Source: CATQHW01 sp965243545 (lineage in GTDB: Bacteria; Spirochaetota; Spirochaetia; SZUA-6; Bin103). Taken from it: a stretch of 64,000 bases of DNA. The notes beneath the pieces were generated by a model. That model worked only from the letters and a program-made list of their open reading frames with translations. It was not told the origin of the DNA and searched no databases. The translations under genes were made by a program, and so were the position numbers. Where the stretch lies: assembly GCA_965243545.1 (NCBI GenBank), contig OZ251573.1, positions 2,852,001-2,916,000 on the forward strand, written 5' to 3'. Numbering within the stretch: the stretch's first letter is position 1; the number at the start of each line of letters is the position of its first letter. Below are positions 19,145 to 28,237 of this stretch, piece by piece.

Positions 19145-21385
19145 ATGCGAGCTTTCGGCCGGACACCGCGCCGCCGGCGCTTTCCGCGCCTGGCGGTGAT
19201 CGGTTGCGGCGGGGTTGCGGCCGACCGCCATCTGCCGGCGTTGGCGCAACTCGGCTGGCGGCCGCACGTGCTGGTCGACCACCGGACCGAGCGGGCGGCG
19301 GCGCTGGCGCGGCGCTACCGCGTGCCCGGCGTGGCCGCCGACGCCGCCCAACTCGGCGCGGGCGAGATTGAGGCGGCGCTGGTGGCGACCAACGCGGCGT
19401 CCCACGCGCGCGTGGCCCTGCCCCTGCTGGAGCGCGTCATCCACGTATTCGTGGAGAAACCGCTGGCGGCCTCGCGGGAGGACGCCGAGGCGATGGTGCG
19501 GGCGGCGGCGGAACGGTCGGTGCGGCTGGCGGTCGGCCACATGCGCCGCTTCCTGTTCGTCAACCGCTGGGTCAAGGCGCTGCTTGAGCGCGGCGCCTTG
19601 GGCGGCGTCACCGGTTTCGACGTCCGGGAGGGGGCAAACTACCACCTGCCGACCGGCGGGCGCCTGGCCGCGGTCCGGGCGGCCGCCGGCACCGGCCCCT
19701 ATTCGCCGGCGTTCTGGGACGCGCGGCCGGCCGGCGGCGGCGTGCTGCTCGACCTCGGCTCGCACGCGCTCGATCTGCTCCTCTGGTGGCTCGGCGAGGC
19801 GCGGCTGGTGAGCTACCGGGACGATTCGGCCGGCGGCGTCGAAAGCGAGGCGCTGCTCGAACTCGCGCTGCCGAACGGCGGCGCCGGCACGCTGGAGGTG
19901 AGCCGCGCGCGCACGCTCCGCAACACCGCCATCATTACCGGCAGCCGCGGCCGCATCGAGGTGGCGCTGCACCGCAACGCCATCGTCTCCGCCGACCCGC
20001 CGAGCCTCACCGCGTTCGAGCTCGGCGGGCGCTCCGGCGCCGCGATGCCCGCCGAACGCCTGCACGAGGAGATGTTCGCCCGAGAGTTGGCCGACTGGTT
20101 GCGCGCCATCCGTAGCGGCCGGGAGCCGTTCGTCACCGGCGCTTCGGCCGTGCCGGCGACCGCCATGGTGGCCGACGCCTACCGGAACCGCCGCCCCCTG
20201 CGCCGGTCGTGGACGGCGGGCGGCGGCCGGACGGCCGGCCGGCCAGGCGGCGGCCCGCTACGCGGCCGGCGGGTGCTGGTGACCGGGGCGAGCGGGTTCA
20301 TCGGCGGGCGCCTGGTCGAACGGCTGGTCCTGGAGGAAGGGGCGCAGGTCCGGGCCGCGCTGCGCACGTTCCGGCGCGCCGCCCGCGTGGCGCGCTTTGC
20401 GGCCGCGGCGGTCGACCTGCGCCGCTTTGACCTGGCCGGCTGCCGCGGCGCCGCCGGCGACGCCGCAGCCGACCGCCTGGTGGAGGGGTGCGACACGGTG
20501 TTCCACCTGGCTCGCGACCTCCGGGCGCCGCAGGCCAACGACGCCGGGGTCAGGGCGATCGCCGGCGCCTGCATTCGGGCCGGCGTGCGCCGCCTGGTCC
20601 ACGTCAGTTCGCTGGCGGTCTACGAGCCGCTGCCGGACGCCCCGCTCACCGAAGCGAGCGCGAGCGGACGCCGCCCGCGGAACGACAAGTTCACGGCGCA
20701 ACGCGAGCTCATGCACGTGGTCGGCGACGGCGGCCTCGACGCGGTGATCATCCAACCGGCGATCGTGTACGGTCCCTTCAGCGGATATTGGACCGATCGG
20801 CCGGCCGCCATGCTGCGCGCCGGCGAAGTGGTGCTGCCGGCGCCGGGCGACGGGATCTGCAACGCCGTTTACGTCGACGACGTGGTGCGGGCGCTCATCC
20901 TGGCCGCGTTGCGCGGCGAAGCGGCCGGCGAGACCTTCCTCATCTCCGGCGCCGAACACCCGACCTGGTACGAATTCTATCGCGGCTACGCGCGCGCGCT
21001 GGCCCGCGATGATGCCGTCCGCCTGCTCCCCTACGACGAAATAGCGCGCCGCAACCGCCGCCGGGAGCGGCTGGCGGCGCTGCCCACGCCCAAGCGCGTG
21101 CTCGGCTGGCGCCCGTTGCGGCCGCTGCGAGACGCCCTGCACGGCGCCGTCTCCCGCCGCCTGGGCGAACGCGGCCGGGCCGCGGTCAAGCCGTTCTACG
21201 CGGGACCGGCGGCGCCCGCGGCTGACGCATTTCTGCCGCCGCCGCGGCTGCTCGACCTGTACGCGGCCCGCTGCCCGGTGCGCATCGACAAGGCGCGCCG
21301 CCTGCTCGGCTACGAACCTGAATACGACCTGGAGCGCGGCATGGAGGTCGCCCTGCGGTATCTGGAGTGGGCGCGCGGCCGGTAG
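19145..21385 (+). CDS. Fusion of a Gfo/Idh/MocA oxidoreductase and an extended SDR epimerase/dehydratase
   Basis: The product is 746 residues and has two NAD(P)-binding proteins in one frame. Residues about 14-350 form a Gfo/Idh/MocA dehydrogenase: GCGGVA nucleotide loop near 20, VEKPLA near 104, GHMRRF near 135. A short linker rich in Gly and Arg leads to a second Rossmann fold at about 375-746, with TGASGFIGGRL, then HVSSLAVYEPL, QPAIVYGPF and the C-terminal GYEPEYDLERGM typical of sugar epimerases. The usual YxxxK is not visible where expected (NDKFTAQREL), so the second domain may be altered or inactive. Two consecutive oxidation or epimerisation steps on a nucleotide sugar would explain the fusion. 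The start is ATG 19145. Confidence 0.88.
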   Translation: MRAFGRTPRRRRFPRLAVIGCGGVAADRHLPALAQLGWRPHVLVDHRTERAAALARRYRVPGVAADAAQLGAGEIEAALVATNAASHARVALPLLERVIHVFVEKPLAASREDAEAMVRAAAERSVRLAVGHMRRFLFVNRWVKALLERGALGGVTGFDVREGANYHLPTGGRLAAVRAAAGTGPYSPAFWDARPAGGGVLLDLGSHALDLLLWWLGEARLVSYRDDSAGGVESEALLELALPNGGAGTLEVSRARTLRNTAIITGSRGRIEVALHRNAIVSADPPSLTAFELGGRSGAAMPAERLHEEMFARELADWLRAIRSGREPFVTGASAVPATAMVADAYRNRRPLRRSWTAGGGRTAGRPGGGPLRGRRVLVTGASGFIGGRLVERLVLEEGAQVRAALRTFRRAARVARFAAAAVDLRRFDLAGCRGAAGDAAADRLVEGCDTVFHLARDLRAPQANDAGVRAIAGACIRAGVRRLVHVSSLAVYEPLPDAPLTEASASGRRPRNDKFTAQRELMHVVGDGGLDAVIIQPAIVYGPFSGYWTDRPAAMLRAGEVVLPAPGDGICNAVYVDDVVRALILAALRGEAAGETFLISGAEHPTWYEFYRGYARALARDDAVRLLPYDEIARRNRRRERLAALPTPKRVLGWRPLRPLRDALHGAVSRRLGERGRAAVKPFYAGPAAPAADAFLPPPRLLDLYAARCPVRIDKARRLLGYEPEYDLERGMEVALRYLEWARGR

Positions 21386-21389
21386 CGGC

Positions 21390-22169
21390 TCAGGCTTGGA
21401 ATCGGTATCCGAATGCGGCGATGATCGGGGCGAGCTCGCGGGCGACGTGGGCGCGCGACCAGTCGGTGTAGTAATTGCGGTAATCGTCGCCGCCTTCGCG
21501 CAGCCGGCTCTTGGTGCGCGGCAGGCGCTGGCGGGGAAGTTGCAGCCGGCGGCAGACCTCGTCGAAGTCCCGCTGCAGGTGCTCGAAGCGGATGTAATAG
21601 TCGGCGTAGCGTTGGCCGTCCAGGAAATAGAACCCCGGCAGGTCGCTCATGAAGCGGGCGAACCAGCCGCGCTTCAAGATCATCTCGACGTTCCGGCGAT
21701 GGCGGCCGAGCGCGTAGTTGGGCCACGACCGGTACAGGCGGTAGTGCGTGCGCAGAAAGGCGCGCAACGAGCGGTGACCGGATTGGCCGCCTCCCTGCCG
21801 GTACCGCGGCCAATCGCCGCGCACCTTCCAGCAGTACATCGACACGAACCAGTCCCACGGATTTCTGACCACGGTAAACTTGAAGTAGTCGTCCCACACG
21901 CCGGCTTCCACGGTCTGCCGAATCGTCGCCGGCAGGAGGTGACGCTGCCCTCCGCGCAGGCCGGCGATGCCGGGAAAGAGGTGCGCGTTGCGCGACTGCG
22001 GCATACGGAACTCGTCATCGTCCACCTCGGGGACGGACACGGTCCAGGGATCGCCGACTATGACGTCCGCGGCGGCGCAGCGCGGCGCCAGTGACGCCAG
22101 GATGCTGGTGGTGGCGACCTTGCGCGGGCACACGAATATGAACTTGTGACGATGCGAAATGATGCTCAA
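21390..22169 (-). CDS. Sulfotransferase family 2 protein (PAPS-dependent)
   Basis: The product is 259 residues from a probable TTG at 22169, preceded by GGGGGAG. The frame is open upstream to 22370, but that part is repetitive Gly/Arg sequence overlapping the divergent gene. FVCPRKVATTSI is the 5'-phosphosulfate loop and VVRNPWDWFVSMY the 3'-phosphate motif, both used to bind PAPS. The C-terminal part has FEHLQRDFDEVC, typical of carbohydrate sulfotransferases. It is convergent with the oxidoreductase fusion, with only 4 bases between stops. It is predicted to sulfate a surface sugar. Confidence 0.88.
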   Translation of the reverse strand: MSIISHRHKFIFVCPRKVATTSILASLAPRCAAADVIVGDPWTVSVPEVDDDEFRMPQSRNAHLFPGIAGLRGGQRHLLPATIRQTVEAGVWDDYFKFTVVRNPWDWFVSMYCWKVRGDWPRYRQGGGQSGHRSLRAFLRTHYRLYRSWPNYALGRHRRNVEMILKRGWFARFMSDLPGFYFLDGQRYADYYIRFEHLQRDFDEVCRRLQLPRQRLPRTKSRLREGGDDYRNYYTDWSRAHVARELAPIIAAFGYRFQA

Positions 22170-22223
22170 GCTCGTTGCTCCCCCGCCACCGGCGCCGCCT
22201 CCACCCCTGCCTCGGTCGGGTAT

Positions 22224-22229
22224 TATACC
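22224..22229 (+). promoter_or_regulatory. -10 box TATACC, 10 bases before start
   Basis: The sequence TATTATACC lies in the divergent gap before the GT2 gene. The second hexamer ends 10 bases before ATG 22240. Confidence 0.4.
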
Positions 22230-22239
22230 ATCCAGCGTC

Positions 22240-23676
22240 ATGCAGCCGTGCAATCGCCGGCGGCGCGCGGCGGTCCCCCAGCCGGCGCGCGTGCGCCATA
22301 ACGACTGGCGCCAGGTGGCGCTGCCGCCGCCGGAGGAGTTCACCCCGTCGTTGCCGGTGAGCGTGGTCATGCCGAGCTACCGGACGCCGGCGGCGGTGCT
22401 GGCGCGGACCCTGGCGGCGCTGGAGGGGCAGACCTACCCGCGCGACCTGTTCGAGGTGGTGATCGTGGACGACGGCTCGGAGCCGCCGCTGGCCGCGCCG
22501 CGGTCGCCGCTCGACGTGCGCGTGGTGCGGCGGGAACGGCGCGGCTACCGGGTCGGCACCCCGCGCGCGCGCAACACCGGCGTGGCCGCCGCCGCGCACG
22601 GCATCATCCTGTGCCTGGAGAGCGACATGCTGGCCGAGGCGGGCTGGATGGCCGCGCACGCGCGCTGGCACCACGCCGTCTCCGACGCGGTCACGGTCGG
22701 GTTGCGCGCCCACGTGGCGGTCGACGACGTCGACGCGCGGACCATTCGGCGCCGGCCCGGCACGTTGCGGGAGCTGTTCGCGGACCGCCCGTGCGACCCG
22801 CCCTGGGTCGAAGAGCACCTGCGGCGCACGCGCGAGTTGACGGCGCCGACCGACGACCTGTTCCACGTCCTGGTCGGAGGCAACTTCGGCATCAGCCGGG
22901 AGTTCTACCGGACGCTCGGCGGCAGCGAGGAATCGTTCGTGCACTGGGGAATCGAGGATCAGGAACTCGCCTACCGGGCCGCTACCCGCGGCGGGTTGCT
23001 GGTGCCGGTGCGCGCGGCGTTCGCCTGGCATCAGGGCCGCTGGGCCGAAGACCGGGCGGAGAAGGAGCGCAGCCTCCGCTTCCAGCGCGAGAAGGCGGCC
23101 CACCTGATCGCCCATCCCCGCTTCCGCCGCCCGGCGCGCGGGCGCAGCTACGCGGTGCCCCGCTACGTGGTCACCATCGAGGCCGGGCGCGGTCCGGTCG
23201 AGCAGGCGGCCGCGTCGGCGGCGAGCATACTGGCCGGCCGCGAGCATGATCTGGTGGTGCGGATCGAAGTCGACGGGGGCGGCAGTGGGGGTGCGGAGCG
23301 GCTGGAATGGCTGCGGGACGCCTTCGGTCCGGAGCCGCGGGTACTGATCGCGCCGGCCCGTTCCGCCTTGGACCAGTTTCCGGCGGCGCCGTTTCACGTC
23401 ACGCTCTCCGCCGGGGTGGTGGCCAGGGACCTGGCGCCGCGCCTGCACGCGCGCCTCGGCAGCGCGGTGCTTGCCGCCGCAACCCTGCCGGACGGGGGGC
23501 GCGTGTCGATCGCGCGCGCGTGGGCGCTGCATCGAGCGCGGCGGGCGGGCGGCGCTCCGGCCGACTACGGCGACGTCCGGGAGATCACGCCCGCGTGGCT
23601 GGGGCGGTCCGCCCGCCGGCCGGGCGGCGCGTTCGTAGCGCGCTGGCGCCGCCTGTTGGCGCGGGTGCGCCGGTGA
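22240..23676 (+). CDS. GT2-family glycosyltransferase
   Basis: The product is 478 residues. The GT-A fold is clear: SVVMPSYRTP, VVIVDDGSEPPL, RARNTGV, then a metal-site variant LESDM at about residue 126, where the family has DxD. GGNFGISREFY and GIEDQELAYRA are the acceptor-side motifs of polypeptide-GalNAc or chondroitin-like GT2 enzymes. It is a paralogue of the gene at 37086-38648, which has LDGDS at the metal site. ATG 22240 was chosen over 22159 because the paralogues align from ARVRHNDWRQVALPPPEEF. It is first gene of a three-gene operon with the HTTM-like and ABC exporter genes. Confidence 0.9.
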   Translation: MQPCNRRRRAAVPQPARVRHNDWRQVALPPPEEFTPSLPVSVVMPSYRTPAAVLARTLAALEGQTYPRDLFEVVIVDDGSEPPLAAPRSPLDVRVVRRERRGYRVGTPRARNTGVAAAAHGIILCLESDMLAEAGWMAAHARWHHAVSDAVTVGLRAHVAVDDVDARTIRRRPGTLRELFADRPCDPPWVEEHLRRTRELTAPTDDLFHVLVGGNFGISREFYRTLGGSEESFVHWGIEDQELAYRAATRGGLLVPVRAAFAWHQGRWAEDRAEKERSLRFQREKAAHLIAHPRFRRPARGRSYAVPRYVVTIEAGRGPVEQAAASAASILAGREHDLVVRIEVDGGGSGGAERLEWLRDAFGPEPRVLIAPARSALDQFPAAPFHVTLSAGVVARDLAPRLHARLGSAVLAAATLPDGGRVSIARAWALHRARRAGGAPADYGDVREITPAWLGRSARRPGGAFVARWRRLLARVRR

Positions 23677-25466
23677 GCTCGGCCGCCGCCGCCGCGCGGG
23701 ACCGGCTGCGGTCGTGGTGCGCCGCGGCCGGCGCGCTCCCCTGGGGCGGGCTGGCGCGGCGCGCCGCCGTGTCCGCGGCCCTGCTGGCCGCGTGGCTGGC
23801 GTTCTCCTGGGCGCTCCGCGCCGCCGGGGAGAGTGGCGGCGCGGCAATCGGCGGCGGCGGGCTGGCCGGCAAGCTGCTGCGATTCTACCTGCACAATTGG
23901 GAGCGCTGGACGCTGCTGGGGGCCCTCTGGTGCGCGGCGTTCCACGGCGTCATGCCGCTCTGGCGCGCACTGCAGGCGCCGAAGTTCAGGGAGCGGGTGG
24001 TGGGCGCCGCCACGCCGGGGGCCCTGGGCGCGATCCGCGCCTGGACCTGCGCGATCCTGCTGGTCATGACCCTCCGGGAAGACCTGATGAGCGCGGCGCT
24101 GCTGCCGCGCGCCATGGTCCACCGGGAGGGCCTGATGGCGGCGCTGCATCTGCTGCCGATCGGCTTCGACGCCTTGCTGGCCGACGCCGCGGCGTTGCGG
24201 GCGGTGCAGTACGTGACGGCCGCGCTGCTGGCGCTTGGCGTGGTCGGGTTGGCCACGCGCGCCGCGGTGCCGGCCGCGGCGGCCGGCTATTTCCTGCTGG
24301 GAGGGATAATCCGCGAGCACACGTTCTTCTACCACGCGGGGCTCCTGCCGTGGTACGCGCTGGTGGTGCTGTCGTTCACGCGCTGCGGCGAAGGGTGGTC
24401 GGTGGACCGGCTGTGGCGGGCGGCGCGCGGCAAGGCGGCGTCCGGCGCGGCTGCGCAGCGGCCGGCCGCCTACTTCGGCTGGGCGCGCTACGCGGTATGG
24501 ACCGCCATCGCGCTGCCCTACGTGGCGGCCGGCTGCAGCAAGCTCTACTACATGGGCTTGGACTGGGTGTCGGCGGACAGCGTGCGGTGGATGCTGCTGC
24601 GCGGGACGCTGGACCCGCGCACGTTCTCCTTCGAGGTGTCGTTGCGGCTCATGCCGCTGCCCGACGCGCTGTTCGTGCTGTTGGGGATCATCGCCCTCGG
24701 CACCGAGCTGGCGTTCGGCCTGGTGCTGGTCTCGCGGCGCGCGCGGGCGGTGCTGCCGGCCGCCATGATCGCCGTCCACGCCGGCATCCTGTTCCTGCAG
24801 AACATCCTGTTCTTGGACCTGCTGCTGTTGCTGTGGGTGTACTACGACTGGGGCCCGTTGCGGCGGCGCCTGACCGCGCGGTTCGGTGGACGGCGGGCGG
24901 CGCGGCCAGCCGCGGACGGCGGACAGCACGGCGCCGGCAGCGGGGAGGGCGGCGCGGCAGCCGCGGAAGAGGCGGCGCCCCTGCGCCTGGCGCTGACCCA
25001 CCGGCGGGGGGCGCTGGCGGCCCTGGCGATCGCGCTGTTTCTGGCCTCCTGGTGGGTGACCAAGATCGAGTGGTACCCGCTGACGGCGATGCAGATGTTT
25101 ACCGGTCACGGCGGGCGGGAAGCCGGCGTCGTTTCCTACGTGGCGGCGATCGCTCACTACGAGGACGGCAGCAGCGGCCCGGCGCGGTTCGGGCGCTGGA
25201 TCGGCGCGCTACGGGCGGTGCGCGCCGGGCCGGTCATCCGGCGCACGCTGCAGGACACCGCCGGCCGGGAAGTGGGCGCGCAGCTCCTGGACGCCGCGAT
25301 CCGGGCCGCCAACGCGCGGGGTGACGGGCCGCGCGTAACGAGTGTGGAGCTGCAGCGCCGGCGCTGGAACTACGCCGCTGCTCCGGACGATCCGCGCCGC
25401 GGCGTGGTGACCCACCGCTACGTGCACGCGGCCCCGGCGCCGGAGCGGCGCGATGGCGCCCGCTAG
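23673..25466 (+). CDS. HTTM-like multispanning membrane protein with extracytoplasmic C-terminal domain
   Basis: The product is 597 residues from a GTG overlapping the GT2 stop (GTGA). There are about ten hydrophobic helices between residues 20 and 400. AAGCSKLYYMGLDW and LGTELAFGLVLVSRRAR resemble the HTTM/vitamin K carboxylase-like membrane fold. After a linker comes another helix and a soluble domain starting at EWYPLTAMQMFTG. That domain resembles the separate protein at 40576-41148, whose neighbour is a second HTTM-like protein, so here the pair is fused. Enzymatic function is unknown. Context suggests a role in glycan or lipid export or modification. Confidence 0.65.
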   Translation: MSSAAAAARDRLRSWCAAAGALPWGGLARRAAVSAALLAAWLAFSWALRAAGESGGAAIGGGGLAGKLLRFYLHNWERWTLLGALWCAAFHGVMPLWRALQAPKFRERVVGAATPGALGAIRAWTCAILLVMTLREDLMSAALLPRAMVHREGLMAALHLLPIGFDALLADAAALRAVQYVTAALLALGVVGLATRAAVPAAAAGYFLLGGIIREHTFFYHAGLLPWYALVVLSFTRCGEGWSVDRLWRAARGKAASGAAAQRPAAYFGWARYAVWTAIALPYVAAGCSKLYYMGLDWVSADSVRWMLLRGTLDPRTFSFEVSLRLMPLPDALFVLLGIIALGTELAFGLVLVSRRARAVLPAAMIAVHAGILFLQNILFLDLLLLLWVYYDWGPLRRRLTARFGGRRAARPAADGGQHGAGSGEGGAAAAEEAAPLRLALTHRRGALAALAIALFLASWWVTKIEWYPLTAMQMFTGHGGREAGVVSYVAAIAHYEDGSSGPARFGRWIGALRAVRAGPVIRRTLQDTAGREVGAQLLDAAIRAANARGDGPRVTSVELQRRRWNYAAAPDDPRRGVVTHRYVHAAPAPERRDGAR

Positions 25467-27258
25467 CCCGACCGCCGAAGCGCCGGCGCGGCCGCAGCCG
25501 GACGGGCGGCGGCGCGGCTTCCGCGGCGCGGGCGCGTTGGCGCGGGCGCTCGCCGCCTACCGGCCGCGCACCGCGGCGCTGGCGGTGCTGCTGCAGCTTG
25601 CGGCGAACGCCACCGAAGCGTTCGGCTTCCTGCTGCTCATCCCGCTGCTGCACGCGGCCGACGCCGGCCGCGGCGCCGCGGGTGACCGGCAGGACCGGGT
25701 CACGGAGCTGCTGGCCGGCTTGGCTGACGCGGTGGGGGCGGAGCCGGCCCTGCCGGTGGCGCTCGGCGGCTTCGTCGCGCTGGCCGCGGTGCGGGCGGCG
25801 ACCGTCTGGCAGCGCGACGTGCTGCTCGCCAGGACCCGGCTCGACTTCGTGCAACGCTTCCGCGCGGCGTTGCACGACGCGGTGGCGCGGGCTCGGTGGG
25901 GCTTCCTGGCCGGCTGCCGGCAGTCGGACATCCAGCACGTGCTGACCGGCGAGGTGTACCGCATGGGGCAGGCGGCCGCGCACCTGGTGCGGGTGACCGT
26001 GGCCGGCGTGCTGGCGGTGACGCAGTTGGCGGTCGCCGTGCTCATCTCGCCGCCGGTCTCGGCGGTGGCGCTGGCCGCCGGCGCCCTGTTCCTGCTGCTC
26101 ACGGCGCCGCTGCTGCGGCGGTCGCGCACCCTGGGTGATCAGCTCACCGGCGTAAACCGCGTCATCTTCGGACACGTGGTGGATTTCCTTGCCGGCCTCA
26201 AGCTGGCCAAGAGCTTCACCGCGGAACCGGTCCACGTGCGCCGCATCGACGCCGCGGTGGAGGCCGCGCAGCGGCGGCAACTGGCGGCCACTACCGCCGG
26301 CGCGACGGCGCGGGCAACGCTCAACCTGGGCGCCGCGGCCGCGCTGGCCGGCGTGGCGTGGGTTACCGTGGTCGAGGTCGGCTTGCCGCTGCCCGAGCTG
26401 GCCGTCCTGGTGGCGATCTTCGCGCGGGTGATGTTCGCGCTGGTGAATCTGCAGCAGAGCGCGCACGAGCTGGCCAACACGCTGCCGGCCTATCACCACG
26501 CCCAGGGGATGCTGCAGGAGCTGCGCGGCGCCGCCGAAGCGGCCGGCCCCGGCGCCGGCGCAGCCGCGGACGAGCGCCCGCTGGCGCTCAACACGGGACT
26601 GGCGGTGCGCGCCGTTTCTTTCGACTACGGCCGGCAGGGCGGCCGCCCGGCGCTGACCGGCGTGACCCTCGACGTACCCGCCGGCGAGCTCACGGTGCTC
26701 GCCGGGCCGTCGGGGGCCGGCAAGAGCACGCTGGCGGACGTCCTGCTCGGCCTGCTGGAACCGACCGGTGGCGCGGTGCTGGTCGACGGCGTCCCGCTTG
26801 ACGGCGCGAACCGGCGCCGCTGGAGACGCTCCGCCGCCTACGTGCCGCAGGAGCCATACCTGTTTCACGACACTATTCGGGCGAATCTGGCGTGGGCGCG
26901 GCCGGGCGCCGCCGACGCCGACCTGTGGCAGGCGTTGCGCGCGGCCGCGGCGGCGGAGTTCGTCACGGCGCTGCGGCACGGCCTCGACACCGTGGTGGGC
27001 GACCGCGGCGGGCGCCTGTCGGGCGGCGAACGGCAGCGCATCGCCTTGGCGCGCGCCCTGCTGGCCGAACCGGCGCTGCTGGTGCTGGACGAAGCGACCA
27101 GTCAACTCGACGCGCAGACCGAACGGCGGGTGCTCATGGCGCTGCGGGCGTTGCGCGGGCGCATGACGATTATCGCCGCGGCGCACGGCCGGGCATGGCT
27201 GGCGGCGGCGGACCGGATCGTGCGGCTCAACGCCGGCCGGGTCGCCGCCGGCGGGTGA
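25453..27258 (+). CDS. ABC exporter, fused transmembrane and ATPase domains
   Basis: The product is 601 residues. Hydrophobic helices occupy about 20-330 and the nucleotide-binding domain about 380-601. Walker A is GPSGAGKST near 418, the signature LSGGERQR near 522, and Walker B LLVLDEATS near 542. This is the type IV exporter layout of MsbA and PglK, which flip lipid-linked glycans. It overlaps the HTTM-like gene by 14 bases, so the three-gene operon may build and export a glycolipid. The 3' end overlaps the convergent fucosyltransferase-like gene by 32 bases. Confidence 0.92.
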   Translation: MAPASPTAEAPARPQPDGRRRGFRGAGALARALAAYRPRTAALAVLLQLAANATEAFGFLLLIPLLHAADAGRGAAGDRQDRVTELLAGLADAVGAEPALPVALGGFVALAAVRAATVWQRDVLLARTRLDFVQRFRAALHDAVARARWGFLAGCRQSDIQHVLTGEVYRMGQAAAHLVRVTVAGVLAVTQLAVAVLISPPVSAVALAAGALFLLLTAPLLRRSRTLGDQLTGVNRVIFGHVVDFLAGLKLAKSFTAEPVHVRRIDAAVEAAQRRQLAATTAGATARATLNLGAAAALAGVAWVTVVEVGLPLPELAVLVAIFARVMFALVNLQQSAHELANTLPAYHHAQGMLQELRGAAEAAGPGAGAAADERPLALNTGLAVRAVSFDYGRQGGRPALTGVTLDVPAGELTVLAGPSGAGKSTLADVLLGLLEPTGGAVLVDGVPLDGANRRRWRRSAAYVPQEPYLFHDTIRANLAWARPGAADADLWQALRAAAAAEFVTALRHGLDTVVGDRGGRLSGGERQRIALARALLAEPALLVLDEATSQLDAQTERRVLMALRALRGRMTIIAAAHGRAWLAAADRIVRLNAGRVAAGG

Positions 27259-28237
27259 GCGCCCACCGCAGCAGAACGCGGGACCAGGCGACCGTCTGCA
27301 CCGCCGCGTGCGTGCTGAGCGGCAGCCGGCGCCACTGCCGTTCGCTCACCAGCCAGACGTGCATGGGGGGCGCGTGCGGGCGGTTGCGCGGCAACGTGCC
27401 GACGCGCAGGAAGGCGCTGCGCATCACTTCCAGCGACGCCAGGTAGACCAGGTGGACGTCCGGCAGCGGCTCGCCGGACGGCGACAGCAGGGCGGCCAAC
27501 GGCGGAAAGTCGACTTCGCGGAACACGCGGTAGTGGCGTTGCAGCGGCCGCCAGAACGCCGGGTCGCGCTCGTCGGAGAGCAGGAACACCACGGCGCCGT
27601 CGCGGACGCCGGAAGCCTGCAGAACGGTGCGAACGTGCGCCGGCTCGGTCAGCCGGCCCGGGTACTGCCGGCCGTCCCTCCGGTAGAGGCGCGGATACTC
27701 GCGCACCCGATCGCCGCGGCGCACGTGCACGGCGGCGAAGCGGCCGCCGTCGAGAGAACGCAGCCGTGCGGCCACGGGCCGCGCCAGCGCCAACACCCGC
27801 GCCGCGGCGCGCAATTCCGGGGTGACCGCGGGCCGCGCCGCGGCCGGCACGTCGCGCGCGAACTGGTGGCTTTCGATGCGGCGCACCACCAGCCCGTACG
27901 CGCCGGCGTCAGGCGGCGGCATTGCGCCCGGCGCCAGGCGCAAGACCCGCCCGCCGGCGGGCGGGCGGGCGGCGGCGATCGGCAGCGGATGCCGGCGTCC
28001 GGCAGCGTCGATCAGACGGCTGCCGGGAAAGTCGAAGAGCGACTCCCAGCGCCACTCGCGGCAGATGTCGTAGTTGTGCTCCGCGTGCAGCAGCAACGGC
28101 GGCAGCACCGCCCGCCGGCCGGCGGCGTGCGCCTCGCTCAGCAGGCAGGTCAGATTGGCGACCTGGTGGTCGACGCCCGCCACCGCGGCGACCGGTTGCT
28201 CGTAGCGCAGATAGCGAACCGGCCCGTCCTCCGTCAC
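27227..28237 (-). CDS. O-fucosyltransferase-like glycosyltransferase
   Basis: The product is 336 residues from a GTG overlapping the sulfatase stop (GTGA). FAAVHVRRGDRVREYP near residues 165-180 is the HxRRGD-type motif shared by GDP-fucose transferases (GT11, GT23, GT65/68). The HQVANLTCLLSEA segment near the start fits the first Rossmann-like half. Precise family membership cannot be settled by eye. It is the second gene of a two-gene unit with the sulfatase, suggesting action on the same glycan. Confidence 0.6.
   Translation of the reverse strand: MTEDGPVRYLRYEQPVAAVAGVDHQVANLTCLLSEAHAAGRRAVLPPLLLHAEHNYDICREWRWESLFDFPGSRLIDAAGRRHPLPIAAARPPAGGRVLRLAPGAMPPPDAGAYGLVVRRIESHQFARDVPAAARPAVTPELRAAARVLALARPVAARLRSLDGGRFAAVHVRRGDRVREYPRLYRRDGRQYPGRLTEPAHVRTVLQASGVRDGAVVFLLSDERDPAFWRPLQRHYRVFREVDFPPLAALLSPSGEPLPDVHLVYLASLEVMRSAFLRVGTLPRNRPHAPPMHVWLVSERQWRRLPLSTHAAVQTVAWSRVLLRWALTRRRRPGRR

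Noticed and set aside
23565..25157. 530-codon minus-strand frame opposite the HTTM-like gene
   Set aside because: Low-complexity Gln/Arg/His composition, no start signals, and full overlap with a coding gene.
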